From CAITWD01 sp963842065 (GTDB lineage Bacteria > Actinomycetota > Thermoleophilia > Miltoncostaeales > Miltoncostaeaceae), in assembly GCA_963842065.1 (NCBI GenBank), contig CAWJEW010000007.1, positions 124,001-188,000 of the forward strand: 64,000 nucleotides of DNA. The letters are read 5' to 3'. The notes under the pieces were generated by a model. It was not told where the DNA came from. It saw nothing but the letters and a program-made list of their open reading frames with translations, and searched no databases. Each line of letters begins with the position of its first letter. The stretch's first letter is position 1. Positions 33,362 to 46,836 of the stretch are shown piece by piece. The position numbers and the translations under genes are program-made.

Positions 33362-33436
33362 CCCAGCGACGTCTGCGGTGTCTGCCGCCGCCGAGGTTTC
33401 ACCTGCAAATCGGCCTCCCACTTCCCGGATCCGCCG

Positions 33437-35676
33437 ATGCACGTCAGACTACGGTCAATGCTGAACGCCGCCGACGCCACGGAGCTGCCGATCGATCTAC
33501 ACGATCCGGCGCTCTACACCAACCGTGAGCTGAGCTGGCTGGACTTCTTCGCCCGGGTGCTCGCCCAGGCCGAGGACCCGGCCGCACCACTGCTCGAGCG
33601 GTGCCGGTTCCTGGCGATCTGCGCAAGCATCCTGGACGAGTTCTTCATGGTGCGGGTCGCCGCCATGCAGGAGGCGGCGGCCGCGGGGCGCCGCCCGTCG
33701 ACCCCGGATGCGATGCCACGTGACCAGGTCATCGCCGCGGTCGGTGCACGCATCCGCGAGCTGATCGTCGCACAGGTCCGGGTCTGGACCGAGCACGTGC
33801 GGCCGGCCCTCGCCGCGGAGCGCATTCTCGTGTCCGACGTGGCCGACCTCGACGACGACCAGCGCGCCACGATCGGCCATCTGTACGACCGTCAGATCGC
33901 CCCGACGCTGACGCCGCTGGCCGTCGGTCCGGGGCTGCCATTCCCGTATATCTCGGGCCTGTCGCTCAATCTCGGCATGATCGTGCGCGACCCCGAAACC
34001 CGCGAACAACGCTTCGCGCGGGTCAAGGTCCCGCCGGGACTGCCGCGGCTGATGCCGGTCGATGCGCATCTCGTGCCGCTCGAGCAGCTGATGGCGGCGC
34101 ACATCGATCGCCTCTTCCCGGGGATGGACGTCGTCGAGTGCGTGCGGTTCCGGGTCACGCGCGATGCGGACTTCGACATCTCCGAGGACGCCGACGATCT
34201 GCTGGGGGCGGTTCAGGACCAGCTGCGCCAGCGGCGCTTCGGCCACGTGGTGCGGCTCGAGATCCAGGAAGGCGCCTCGCCAATGATCCTGGACGAGCTG
34301 TCCCGCGCGCTCGAGGTCGCGACGGGCGACATCTACACCGTGCCGGGCCTGCTCGACATGACGTGCCTGGGCAAGGTCGCCAACCTCGACCGGCCCGAGC
34401 TCAAGTACGCGCCCTGGGAGCCGGTCATCCCCCGGCGACTGCGCTCGCTCGACGAGGAGCCGGTCGACATCTTCGGCGTGATCCGCCATCGAGACCTGAT
34501 CGTCCACCACCCGTACGACGACTTCCACGCCAGCGTCGAGCGGTTCGTCGTCAACGCGGTCGACGACCCGTCGGTGCTGGCGATCAAACAGACCGTGTAC
34601 CGCACCAGCGGCGACTCGCCGATCGTGCCGGCCCTGATCCGTGCGGCCGAGCGCGGCATTCAGACGGTGTGCCTGGTGGAGGTCAAGGCCCGCTTCGACG
34701 AAGAGCGCAACATCCGTTGGGCCCGCGCGATGGAGCGCGCCGGCGTGCACGTCGTCTACGGCATCCCCGCCCTCAAGACCCACGGCAAGCTGTGCCTGGT
34801 CGTGCGCCAGGAAGGCGACGCCGTCGCGCGGTACGTACACATCGGCACCGGCAACTACAACCCGGCCACCGCGCACCTGTACACGGACGTGGGCCTGTTC
34901 ACCTGCGATGCCGACATCACCGGCGACGTCGCGAACCTGTTCAACTACCTGACCGGGTTCGGGCGGCCACCCGAGTACCAGAAGATCCTGGTCGCACCCG
35001 TCCACCTGCGCGACGGCCTGATCGCCGAGCTCGACCGGGTCATCGAGGCCCATCGCGCCGGCACGCCCGGACACGTTGTGATGAAGCTCAACGCCTGCAT
35101 CGACGGGCCCATCATCGAGGCGATCTACCGTGCATCTGGGGCAGGCGTGAAAGTCGATCTGATCGTGCGCAGCATTTGCGGACTGCGCCCCGGGATTGCG
35201 GGCGTCAGCGAGAACGTCCGGGTGGTCTCGATCGTCGGACGCTTCCTCGAGCATGCGCGCATCTTCGCGTTCCACTCGGGTCGTCGACGCGCGTGTTCAT
35301 CGGATCCGCCGACATGATGGTGCGCAACCTCGATCACCGCGTCGAGGTCCTGACGCCCGTGGAGGACCCTGCCTGTCAGCGCGAGCTGCTGACGGCGATG
35401 GACCTCGAGCTCGCCGACACCGAGCTCGGGTGGGAACTGCATGCCGACGGCACCTGGGAGCACCTCCGGCCGGTCGACGGACAGGAACCGTTCAACAGCC
35501 AGCACGCGCTCATGCGGCGCGCCCTCGACACACTAGGCGCCGGCCGGACCGTCAAGCGCCGCGACACGCGCCCGGGCGACGGGCGTCGGCGGCGCGCGGC
35601 GCGACCAGATCATCAGCCCGTTGAGGATCACGCGGGGCCGGAGCAGGGGGCGCCACACCACGTTGGGGTCGGTTGA
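33437..35676 (+). CDS. ppk1: Polyphosphate kinase 1 (one frameshift near the 3' end)
   Basis: Makes polyphosphate from ATP, about 740 residues. The N-terminal domain has NRELSWLDFFARVL and LDEFFMVRVA; the catalytic domains hold the phosphorylated histidine in PALKTHGKLCLVV, HIGTGNYNP and a second histidine in RFLEHARIFAFH. One base is missing near 35278-35280, within a G-run; the protein then continues as GSSTRVFIGSADMMVRNLDH. The end is uncertain: this frame runs 140 bases into the facing LysR gene, while a TAG at 35534-35536, in a CTAG shared with the LysR stop, would fit if one more base were changed. Links with the pst genes to phosphate storage. Confidence 0.88.
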
Positions 35677-36433
35677 CGCCTTGGCGACGAACTCCGAGAT
35701 CACCGAGACGCCAGCGCCATCGGCGAGCATCTTCGCCATCACCCCGGGAACGTCCGGGACATCGATCGGGCGCGGCTCGAAGCCGGCCCGCCGGTACGCC
35801 GACACCAGGGCATCGTGGGTACCCGGCGGCGCATCCCGCTCCCACCACAGGATCGGGTACGGCTCGAGGCGCCTCGATGGTGAGCTCGGCCTGCTCGGCA
35901 AGGACATGGCCGGCCGGCAGCACGACCACCGGGACATCGACAAACGCGGGCACCGCGTCCACCTCGGTGTCCTCGAGCGGGCCGTAGACGAACGCGATGT
36001 CGACGCGCCCGTCGCGCACCAGCCGGACCGCTTCGGCGGTGAGGGCCGCCACGTACTCGAGCTCCGCGCCGCCGAAGACCGGTGTCGCCGCATCGGCCAC
36101 CGCCACGACCGACGGGTGCTGGGCGAAGCCCCCGAGCGGCACCCCGACCCGGACGACCCGACGCTGCCGGACCGCCCGCGCGCCGCGGACCGCGGCGACC
36201 AGCGCCGCATAGGCCGGCGGCGCCTCGCGCTCGAGCGCAGCGCCCGCCTCGGTCAGATCCACGCCCTTGGGGTGGCCCCGGAACAGCGGCGTGCCGATCT
36301 CATGCTCGAGCCGCCGGATCTGTTGGCTCAGGCTCGGCTGGGCGATCCCGACGCGGGCCGCCGCGCGGCCGACCTGCCCTTCCTCGGCGGCCACGAAGAA
36401 CTCGCGCAGGCGCGTGGCGTCGACGGCCTCCAT
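35533..36433 (-). CDS. LysR-family transcriptional regulator (one frameshift)
   Basis: About 300 residues. The winged helix-turn-helix is complete: MEAVDATRLREFFVAAEEGQ, then IAQPSLSQQIRRLEHEIGTP and LFRG. The effector domain is read normally to LAEQAELTIE, then one extra base near 35870-35873 moves it to RLEPYPILWWERDAPP and GAGVSVISEFVAKA. The ATG at 36433 fits the family N-terminus. It diverges from the SDR gene at 36548 across 114 bases, the classic layout of a LysR regulator and its target. Ends at a CTAG (35533-35536). Confidence 0.83.
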
Positions 36434-36547
36434 AGGATGATCCGATCGGCTCGCCGGACGGGTCCTAGTGGACGGCGCGCGCGCGAGTCGCAACGCTGTG
36501 GGAAAGCCGGCACGGGGCCGGATCGGTCATGACCATGGAGTGTGCCG

Positions 36548-37417
36548 ATGTCGTCAATAACGTCCCAATTCGATCTCACCGGCAGGACCGCGCTGGTCAC
36601 CGGCGCCTCCTCGGGGCTGGGAGTCGATTTTGCCCACGCGCTCGCCGCCGTCGGCGCGAACGTGGTGCTCGCCGCGCGCCGGCGTGATCGCCTCGATGCG
36701 CTTGCCGCCGATATTTCCGCGGGCGGCGGGAACGCGCTCGCCGTCGCGTGCGACGTGACCGACGAGGACCAAGTCGCCACGGCCGTCGCGGCGGCGGTCG
36801 AGACGTTCGGCGGCCTGCACATCGCCGTCGCCAACGCGGGCTCCGTCCCCGAGGGTGGCGCCATGCCCGAGAAGATGCCCGCCGACCTGTTCCGGCAGTC
36901 GGTCGACATCAACCTGACCGGCACGTTCGTCACCGCGACCGGCGCGGCCCGCCACATGCTCGCGCATGGGGGCGGCTCGATCATCATGCTGGCCTCGGTG
37001 GCCGGCTCGGGCGGGCACTTCAACGTTCCCGTCGGCTACGCGACCTCCAAGGCCGCGACGATTCACCTGGCCAAGTACCTCGGCACACACTGGGCAGACC
37101 GCGGCGTACGCGTCAACGCGATCGGCCCGGGCTGGTTCCCGAGCGAGATGACCGACCAGGTCCTTGGCGTCCCGTCATTCCGGACCCGGATCGAACAGCA
37201 GACGCCCATGGCGCGGATCGGTGAGCCGCACGAGCTGATCGGCGCCCTGCTGCTGCTGGCATCGGACGCCGGCAGCTACATCACGGGCCAGACGATCTTC
37301 GTGGACGGCGGCATGACGGCCTCGGTCGGCGCCAGCCCGTACCCCGAGGAGCTCTACCGGCTGCACAGCCAGATCATGCCCCACGGGCTCGGGGATCGGA
37401 TCCTGCCCGCGTCCTGA
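36548..37417 (+). CDS. Short-chain dehydrogenase/reductase
   Basis: 289-residue Rossmann oxidoreductase. The cofactor loop is TGASSGLG with downstream AARRRDRL, which favours NADP(H); VANAG and the YATSK catalytic Tyr-x3-Lys pair follow an LASVAGSGG serine segment. The C-terminal GQTIFVDGGM is typical. ATG at 36548 has GGAG 7 bases upstream; a GTG two codons earlier is possible. Substrate is not evident. Probably under the divergent LysR regulator. Confidence 0.87.
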   Translation: MSSITSQFDLTGRTALVTGASSGLGVDFAHALAAVGANVVLAARRRDRLDALAADISAGGGNALAVACDVTDEDQVATAVAAAVETFGGLHIAVANAGSVPEGGAMPEKMPADLFRQSVDINLTGTFVTATGAARHMLAHGGGSIIMLASVAGSGGHFNVPVGYATSKAATIHLAKYLGTHWADRGVRVNAIGPGWFPSEMTDQVLGVPSFRTRIEQQTPMARIGEPHELIGALLLLASDAGSYITGQTIFVDGGMTASVGASPYPEELYRLHSQIMPHGLGDRILPAS

Positions 37418-37632
37418 CCGGTCCGGCACGGCCACGGCGGGTCGCACCCGTGCAATCCTCGATCTATCCGTGATGGTCGTCGCCGGGTGCTTCGGCACTC
37501 GGTGACGCCGACACGGCCGCGTCATAACGCACCCGCGGGGATGCGCGTTTCGACGCGGCGCTATAGCCTTGCGTGCGGACTGCCGCATAGGCAGCGGCAT
37601 CACGTTCTCTGGATTCGATAAGCGAGGTTCCT

Positions 37633-37857
37633 ACGCCGAGCAACAAAGAAGAGGCAATCGAGGTCGAAGGCGAGGTCACCGAGGCCCTGCCGAACACGAT
37701 GTTCCGAGTCGTCCTGGACAACGACCACGAGGTGCTGGCCCACATGGCCGGCCGCATGCGACGATTCCGCATCCGCATCAACCCGGGCGACCGCGTCCGC
37801 GTCGAGCTTTCGCCCTACGACCTGACCCGCGGGCGGATCGTCTACCGCGAGAAGTAG
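37633..37857 (+). CDS. infA: Translation initiation factor IF-1 with a non-standard start
   Basis: 74-residue OB-fold protein: EAIEVEGEVTEALPNTMFRV, HEVLAHMAGRMRRFRIRI, GDRVRVELSPYDLTRGRIVY, then REK at the end. The match to IF-1 is complete and length is normal (72 in E. coli). No ATG, GTG or TTG is in frame before the conserved region. The best candidate is ACG at 37633 (ACG CCG AGC AAC AAA), placed 5 bases after GCGAGG, exactly where MPSNK would start. Either a rare ACG start or a T-to-C error in an ATG. A TATAGC -10 box is at 37562-37567. Confidence 0.88.
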   Translation, partial: TPSNKEEAIEVEGEVTEALPNTMFRVVLDNDHEVLAHMAGRMRRFRIRINPGDRVRVELSPYDLTRGRIVYREK

Positions 37858-37896
37858 TGTGCGGCACGGCCGCGTACTCCCGGCCACGCCGCACAC
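37857..37896. terminator. Bidirectional terminator between infA and the cnoX-like gene
   Basis: Long hairpin in two stacked parts: GTGTGCGGC (37857-37865) with GCCGCACAC (37888-37896), an AC/AC internal loop, then GGCCG (37868-37872) with CGGCC (37881-37885) around 8 bases. It fills the gap between convergent genes. Confidence 0.75.
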
Positions 37897-37909
37897 CACG
37901 CCCGAGGGT

Positions 37910-38650
37910 CTAGTAGAGCGCCTGCGCCAGCCGCTTGCGGAAGCGCGCGGTCAGCGGATGGTGCTCGCCCAGCTCCCCGAACATCCCGACGATCGCGGCG
38001 CGCAGCGTGTCGCGACGCTCCGGGTCGGAGGTCCCACGCACCGCGTCGAGCATATGCGTCAGCGCCTGCTCGCTCAGCCCCGCATCCCAGGCGGCCAGGC
38101 CGGCCTGGATGTCGGGGTGGTCGATGTCGGCGAGCGCGAGCCGCGCGAGGATGCCGGCCGCCTGGCTGTCGTACGAGATGGGGTTGAGCAGCGGCGCGAT
38201 CTCGTCGGTCGCACCCTCGGCCATCAGCAGACGCGCCAAGGCGAGGCGGGCGCCGGTGTTGGTGGGATCCAGCTCGAGGGCCTCGCGCAGCGACGCCTCG
38301 TCACCGAGTTCCACGAGCCGGTCCGCCTTCGTCGGCAGCAGGCGTTTGATGAAGGCGTCGATCGTGTGCGCGGATTGCAGGCCCGTGAACTCGTCAACGA
38401 CGTTGCCGTCGCGGAACACCTTGACGAGCGGGATGCTCATGACGCGGTAGCGCTGGGCGAGCATTGGGTTCTCGTCGATGTTGACCTTCGCGAGCACGAC
38501 CTCGTCCTCGTGGCGACCCACGGCGGTCTCGAGCAGCGGGGTGAGTTGGCGGCACGGCGCGCACCAGGGCGCCCAGAAGTCCACGACCACGGCGACCTCA
38601 CGGGAGCGCTCGATGACGTCGTGTTCAAACGTCGCGTCCGTCGTATCCAC
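37910..38650 (-). CDS. cnoX: Thioredoxin-TPR protein, CnoX/YbbN-like chaperedoxin
   Basis: 246 residues: a thioredoxin domain (1-110) with VVDFWAPWCAPCRQLTPLLE (Cys30, Cys33) and the cis-proline in RVMSIPLVKVF, then a helical repeat region (LELDPTNTGARLALARLLMA). This is the layout of E. coli CnoX, which holds unfolded proteins and hands them to GroEL. The full CxxC suggests it can also do redox chemistry. Start at the GTG at 38650, with AAAGGGG 6-8 bases upstream; the frame further up runs into a CIRCE-like operator. Convergent with infA. Confidence 0.85.
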   Translation of the reverse strand: MDTTDATFEHDVIERSREVAVVVDFWAPWCAPCRQLTPLLETAVGRHEDEVVLAKVNIDENPMLAQRYRVMSIPLVKVFRDGNVVDEFTGLQSAHTIDAFIKRLLPTKADRLVELGDEASLREALELDPTNTGARLALARLLMAEGATDEIAPLLNPISYDSQAAGILARLALADIDHPDIQAGLAAWDAGLSEQALTHMLDAVRGTSDPERRDTLRAAIVGMFGELGEHHPLTARFRKRLAQALY

Positions 38651-38673
38651 CTCAACCCCTTTCCGCGTTGTGC

Positions 38674-38700
38674 TTGGCACTCACCGTAGCGAAGTGCCAA
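38674..38700 (-). promoter_or_regulatory. CIRCE-like operator upstream of the cnoX-like gene
   Basis: TTGGCACTC-N9-AAGTGCCAA, 9-9-9 geometry, arms matching at 8 of 9 positions; close to the HrcA operator TTAGCACTC-N9-GAGTGCTAA. It lies 24-50 bases before the GTG start, in the 58-base gap after the preceding gene. Confidence 0.7.
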
Positions 38701-38708
38701 AACAAACG

Positions 38709-38927
38709 TTAGACGTTCGGCGGGTTGCAGAGCGGACAGGGCTCCCAGTGGCGCGAGAGATAGCGCCACGGGCCGTGCACGACGGCACGCACGCCATGCG
38801 CGCGGCGGTGGGGCGCGTACGCGCAGGTCAAGCGGTGGTAGTGGCCCCATCCGTCGTCGCTCATCTTGGCGACGACTCCCTCAAGCGCGGCGTCCCGCGA
38901 GCGCGGCTCGAAGCTGATCGTGGTCAT
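38709..38927 (-). CDS. Small protein with a C-terminal CxxC
   Basis: 72-residue protein of unknown function: MTTISFEPRSRDAALEGVVA at the start, GWGHYHRLTCAYAPHRRAHG in the middle and RHWEPCPLCNPPNV at the end. The CPLC pair with nearby histidines could bind zinc. The start at 38927 is set by a perfect AAGGAGG 7 bases upstream; the frame is open for 13 more codons. Same strand as the cnoX-like gene, but a CIRCE-like operator separates them. Confidence 0.72.
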   Translation of the reverse strand: MTTISFEPRSRDAALEGVVAKMSDDGWGHYHRLTCAYAPHRRAHGVRAVVHGPWRYLSRHWEPCPLCNPPNV

Positions 38928-39066
38928 GTCACCCCTCCTTCGGGGCTCGCAGGTGTCTCGGTCCACACCTGCGCAGTGCGCGTGTTGCGTTCTCTTATGC
39001 GAATCGACCGTAGCGCACGTAACTTGAGGTGTCGCCCGTTCGGGTGGTTAGTTACGCTTGGGTGTC

Positions 39067-40749
<1,683 letters not shown>

Positions 40750-40923
40750 CAGGCAGTTCGCCCCGCCGACGCGCCCTGCGCGGCGCGGCACGACGGTCCG
40801 GATGCGCCCGCCGCGCGCCCTCGACCCACGGCCGGCGCCACGCGAGGGGCGCGACCGGGGCGTTCCCTCCGGTACCCTGAAGATGCGCAGACCCGAACCA
40901 TCCGAGCTTGAGGAGTGACGCCG

Positions 40924-43623
<2,700 letters not shown>

Positions 43624-43749
43624 CCAAGGCACGCTCGCGGCGCGGGCCCTGGCGACTCGCACCGCGATAGCCTGTGCGGCGAACACGGCCGGTCGTCTCC
43701 ACCCCGCAGGCGGCAGGGTTTCATTCGTTTCGATCTGAGGAGATCACAC

Positions 43750-45162
43750 GTGCTCGAGGTCGACGTCGCGGTACTCGGCGGTGGACCGGGCGGCTATCCG
43801 GCCGCCATCCGCGCGGCCCAGCTCGGGCTGAGCGTGGCCGTCATCGAACAGGGCCGCCTGGGCGGCACCTGCCTCAACGTGGGCTGCATCCCGACCAAGG
43901 CATGGGTGCAGAGCGCCCACGCCATGAAGGACGCCCACGAGACCTTCGCCAAGCTCGGGGTCAACGTCCCGTCGGTGCAGTTGGACTTCGCCCAGGTCCA
44001 GAGGAACAAGGATGAGATCATCGACCGCTCGGTGAGCGGGGTCGGCGGTCTGCTCAAGGCCAACGGGGTCACAGTCGTCGAAGGGCGCGGGAAGTTCACC
44101 GACGCGAACACGATCACCACCGACTCGGGTGAGACCGTCGAGTTCAAGAACGCCGTCATCGCGACCGGCTCGAGCCCGACCCGTCCCCCGGTGGAGGGGA
44201 TCGACGGGCCGCGCTGCGTCGATTCGACCGGCCTGTTGGCCATCGACGTGGTCCCGCCCCGGCTGATCGTGCTCGGTGGAGGCGTCATCGGGGTGGAGTT
44301 CGCGTCCGTGTTCTCCCACTTCGGCAGCGATGTCGCGATCGTCGAGATGCTCGACCACCTGATCGCGACCGAGGATGCCGAGGCGTGCACCGAGCTCGAG
44401 CGCGCGTTCAAAAAGCGCAAGATCGCCCAGCACCTAGGCGCCCGCGCCTCCCGCGTCGAGGAGACCAAGGACGGCGTCATCCTGTACTTCGCCGACGCCG
44501 GTGGCGACGAGCAGCAGGTCGAGGGCGACCTGCTGCTCGTCGCCACCGGCCGGCGCGCCAACGTCGCCGACATCGGCCTCGAGGCCGCCGGGGTCCATTT
44601 CGAGCCGACCCGCATCACCACCGACGAATACCGGTGCACCAACGTCCCGCACATCTACGCCGTCGGCGACGTGGCGGGCTACTGGCAGCTCGCCCACACC
44701 GCCTTCCGGGAAGGGGAGCTGGCCGCCGAGAACATCGCCGGGCACAACATCGCCGTGTCGGGCGCCGTGCCGCGGTGCATCTACACGGACCCGGAGATCG
44801 CCGGCGTCGGGCTGACCGAGGAGGAGGCGATCGCCGAGTACGGTAAGGAGCGCGTCCGCATCGGCAAGTTCCCGTTCTCGGCGCTCGCGCGCGCGGCCAT
44901 GTTCGCCGACCGCACCGGCTTCGTGAAGACGATCCACGAGACCACCCTCGATGAGCTGCTCGGTGTGGTGGTGGTGGGGATGTCGGCGACCGAGATCATC
45001 AACGCCGGCGTGGTTGGGATCGACTCGGAGGCGCGGGTCGACACGATCGGCGACGCGATCACCGCCCACCCGACGCTTGCCGAAGCCCTCAAGGAGGCCG
45101 CGCTTATGGGCCTGGACCGGCCGCTGCACTGGCCGCCGGCCAAGAAGAAGGTCGCCGCCTAG
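43750..45162 (+). CDS. lpd: Dihydrolipoyl dehydrogenase
   Basis: 470-residue flavoprotein (E3 component) that reoxidises dihydrolipoamide in 2-oxoacid dehydrogenases and the glycine cleavage system. FAD site LGGGPGGYPAAIRAAQ, redox disulfide in GGTCLNVGCIPTK, NAD site VLGGGVIGVEFASVF, and the C-terminal active-site His-Pro in AHPTLAEALKEAAL are present. GTG start at 43750 with GAGGAG 7 bases upstream. The oxoacid dehydrogenase E1 and E2 genes are not in the window. Confidence 0.96.
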   Translation: MLEVDVAVLGGGPGGYPAAIRAAQLGLSVAVIEQGRLGGTCLNVGCIPTKAWVQSAHAMKDAHETFAKLGVNVPSVQLDFAQVQRNKDEIIDRSVSGVGGLLKANGVTVVEGRGKFTDANTITTDSGETVEFKNAVIATGSSPTRPPVEGIDGPRCVDSTGLLAIDVVPPRLIVLGGGVIGVEFASVFSHFGSDVAIVEMLDHLIATEDAEACTELERAFKKRKIAQHLGARASRVEETKDGVILYFADAGGDEQQVEGDLLLVATGRRANVADIGLEAAGVHFEPTRITTDEYRCTNVPHIYAVGDVAGYWQLAHTAFREGELAAENIAGHNIAVSGAVPRCIYTDPEIAGVGLTEEEAIAEYGKERVRIGKFPFSALARAAMFADRTGFVKTIHETTLDELLGVVVVGMSATEIINAGVVGIDSEARVDTIGDAITAHPTLAEALKEAALMGLDRPLHWPPAKKKVAA

Positions 45163-45196
45163 ACCGTATGGAGCGCCGGGCCCATTAGGGCGGCGC

Positions 45197-45259
45197 CACC
45201 GCGTGCAGCGGTGCGGATCGTCCGCCGCCCGGGCGCGCCTGCCCCTCCGGCGCAGGCGC
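45197..45259. terminator. Hairpins between lpd and the hpnO-like gene
   Basis: Two inverted repeats in the 97-base gap: CACCGC (45197-45202) with GCGGTG (45208-45213), and GCGCCTG (45235-45241) with CAGGCGC (45253-45259). The second ends next to the stop of the leftward gene. Likely a terminator for each direction. Confidence 0.5.
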
Positions 45260-46645
45260 TCAGGCCGAGCGCGCCTGTTTGATCAGCGTCTTGCCGAAGT
45301 CCCACATGAGGCCGGATCCGCGGTGGGCCTCCTGCATGACGTCCTCAAAGGCGTCCACGAAGTAATCGACCTCCGCGGTCCCAAAGGTCAACGGCGGAAT
45401 CAGCTTGATCACCTCCATGTGGTCCGCGGAGACCTGGGTCAGGATACGGTGGCGCTGGAACAGCGCGTGGACCACGGTCTGCGCGAACAGCCCCTTGCGG
45501 GCGGCGCTCAGGGCGGCCCACGATCCGCGCAGCTTCCACGACGACGGGCGCCCGAACTCGATCCCGACCATGAGGCCGCGTCCCCGCACGTCGTAGATCA
45601 TGTCGAAGCGGTCCATTAGCGCGGCCAGACGCGACTTGAGCAGCTCGCCGGAGACGCGCGCATTGTGGATGAGGTCCTCCTGGCCGATCACGTGCAGCGT
45701 GGCCAGACCGGCCGCCATCGCCTGGGCGTTCGACCCGAAGGTGGAGTCGTGGACGAGAACACGGTCCATCGACGAGTAGACCTTCTGGAAGATCCAGTCG
45801 CGCGCCATCGTCGCGCCGATCGGGATGTATCCGCCCGACAGGCCTTTGGCGGTCGCCACGATGTCGGGGTCCACGCCGTCGTACTGGTAGGCGAAGAACT
45901 CGCCGGTCCGCCCGACGCCCGTCTGCACCTCGTCGAGGATCAGCAGCGCGCCGTGCTCGGCCAGCAGCGCCTGTGCGCCCGCCAGGAATCCCGGGGGCGC
46001 GACAGCAACCCGCTTGCCCTGGATCGGCTCGACCACGAACCCGGCCACGTCGCCGCGGCGCACCTCGCGTTCGAGGGCCTCCAGGTCACCGAACGGGATG
46101 CAGGTGTCCGGCAACAGGGGGTCGAAGCCGGCACGGAACTCCTCGGCGCCGTTGACCGACAAGCTGCCGACGGTCAGGCCGTGGAATGCGTGCTCGCAGT
46201 AGATGATCCGCGGCCGCCCGGTGGCGTAGCGGGCGAACTTGAGCGCCGCCTCGACCGATTCGGTGCCGCTGTTGCTGAAGTAGACGCGATCGAGGTGGGG
46301 CGCACGGGCCAGCAGCTGTTCGCCCAGCAGTCCCGCCAATGGCGGGGCATCGAACTGGGTCAGGTCGGCCAGACCCAGGTCCAGGACGTCGTGCAGGGCC
46401 TGGCGGACCACCGGGTGATGGCGCCCGACGGCAAACACGCCAAACCCCGCCAGCATGTCCAGATACTGCTGCTCCTCGTCGTCGACGAAGTAGCACCCTT
46501 CGCCCCGCGTGTAGATCTTGTCGAAGCCGATCGCATGCAGCGTGCGCGCCAGCTGCGGGTTGAGGTGCTCTTGGGCAAGCGCATACCGTTCGGCGCCCCG
46601 CTGCGCCACAAGACCGGAAAGATCGAAAGGCCCGCTAGCACTCAC
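45260..46645 (-). CDS. hpnO: Class III aminotransferase, probable hopanoid HpnO
   Basis: 461-residue PLP enzyme of the ornithine/4-aminobutyrate aminotransferase group. Motifs: FSNSGTESVEAALKFAR, EHAFHGLTVGSLSVNG, the PLP aspartate in LLILDEVQTGVGRTG and the Schiff-base lysine in VATAKGLSGGYIPIGA. The N-terminus LNPQLARTLHAIGFDKIYTR is unlike ArgD or GabT. It diverges from hpnC, and in Streptomyces and Rhodopseudomonas hopanoid loci such an enzyme converts ribosylhopane to aminobacteriohopanetriol, so HpnO is the likeliest identity. GTG start with GAGGAG 9 bases upstream. An amino-acid role cannot be excluded from sequence alone. Confidence 0.78.
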   Translation of the reverse strand: MSASGPFDLSGLVAQRGAERYALAQEHLNPQLARTLHAIGFDKIYTRGEGCYFVDDEEQQYLDMLAGFGVFAVGRHHPVVRQALHDVLDLGLADLTQFDAPPLAGLLGEQLLARAPHLDRVYFSNSGTESVEAALKFARYATGRPRIIYCEHAFHGLTVGSLSVNGAEEFRAGFDPLLPDTCIPFGDLEALEREVRRGDVAGFVVEPIQGKRVAVAPPGFLAGAQALLAEHGALLILDEVQTGVGRTGEFFAYQYDGVDPDIVATAKGLSGGYIPIGATMARDWIFQKVYSSMDRVLVHDSTFGSNAQAMAAGLATLHVIGQEDLIHNARVSGELLKSRLAALMDRFDMIYDVRGRGLMVGIEFGRPSSWKLRGSWAALSAARKGLFAQTVVHALFQRHRILTQVSADHMEVIKLIPPLTFGTAEVDYFVDAFEDVMQEAHRGSGLMWDFGKTLIKQARSA

Positions 46646-46836
46646 CTGAGTTGGCTCCTCGGCGTAGAAAGTCGCGGGCAGCCCGGAAAAGCGTTCGTGT
46701 ATCGTCTGGCCGTCCGTGGATCACGAAATGTGAAAGTAGTCGAGCGCACCACAGCTCGCCCGCAACCATCGGTGTGATTCTGCCGCATTACTCGCTGAAA
46801 TCTAATGCCCGCAGGAGCGTGCCGGGCGAAGAACAG

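Noticed and set aside
30535..36433. Real pseudogenisation of rsmA, ispE, ppk1 and lysR
   Set aside because: All residues around the breaks are conserved, there are no internal stops or missense decay, and essential neighbours are hit in the same stretch, which points to sequence error.
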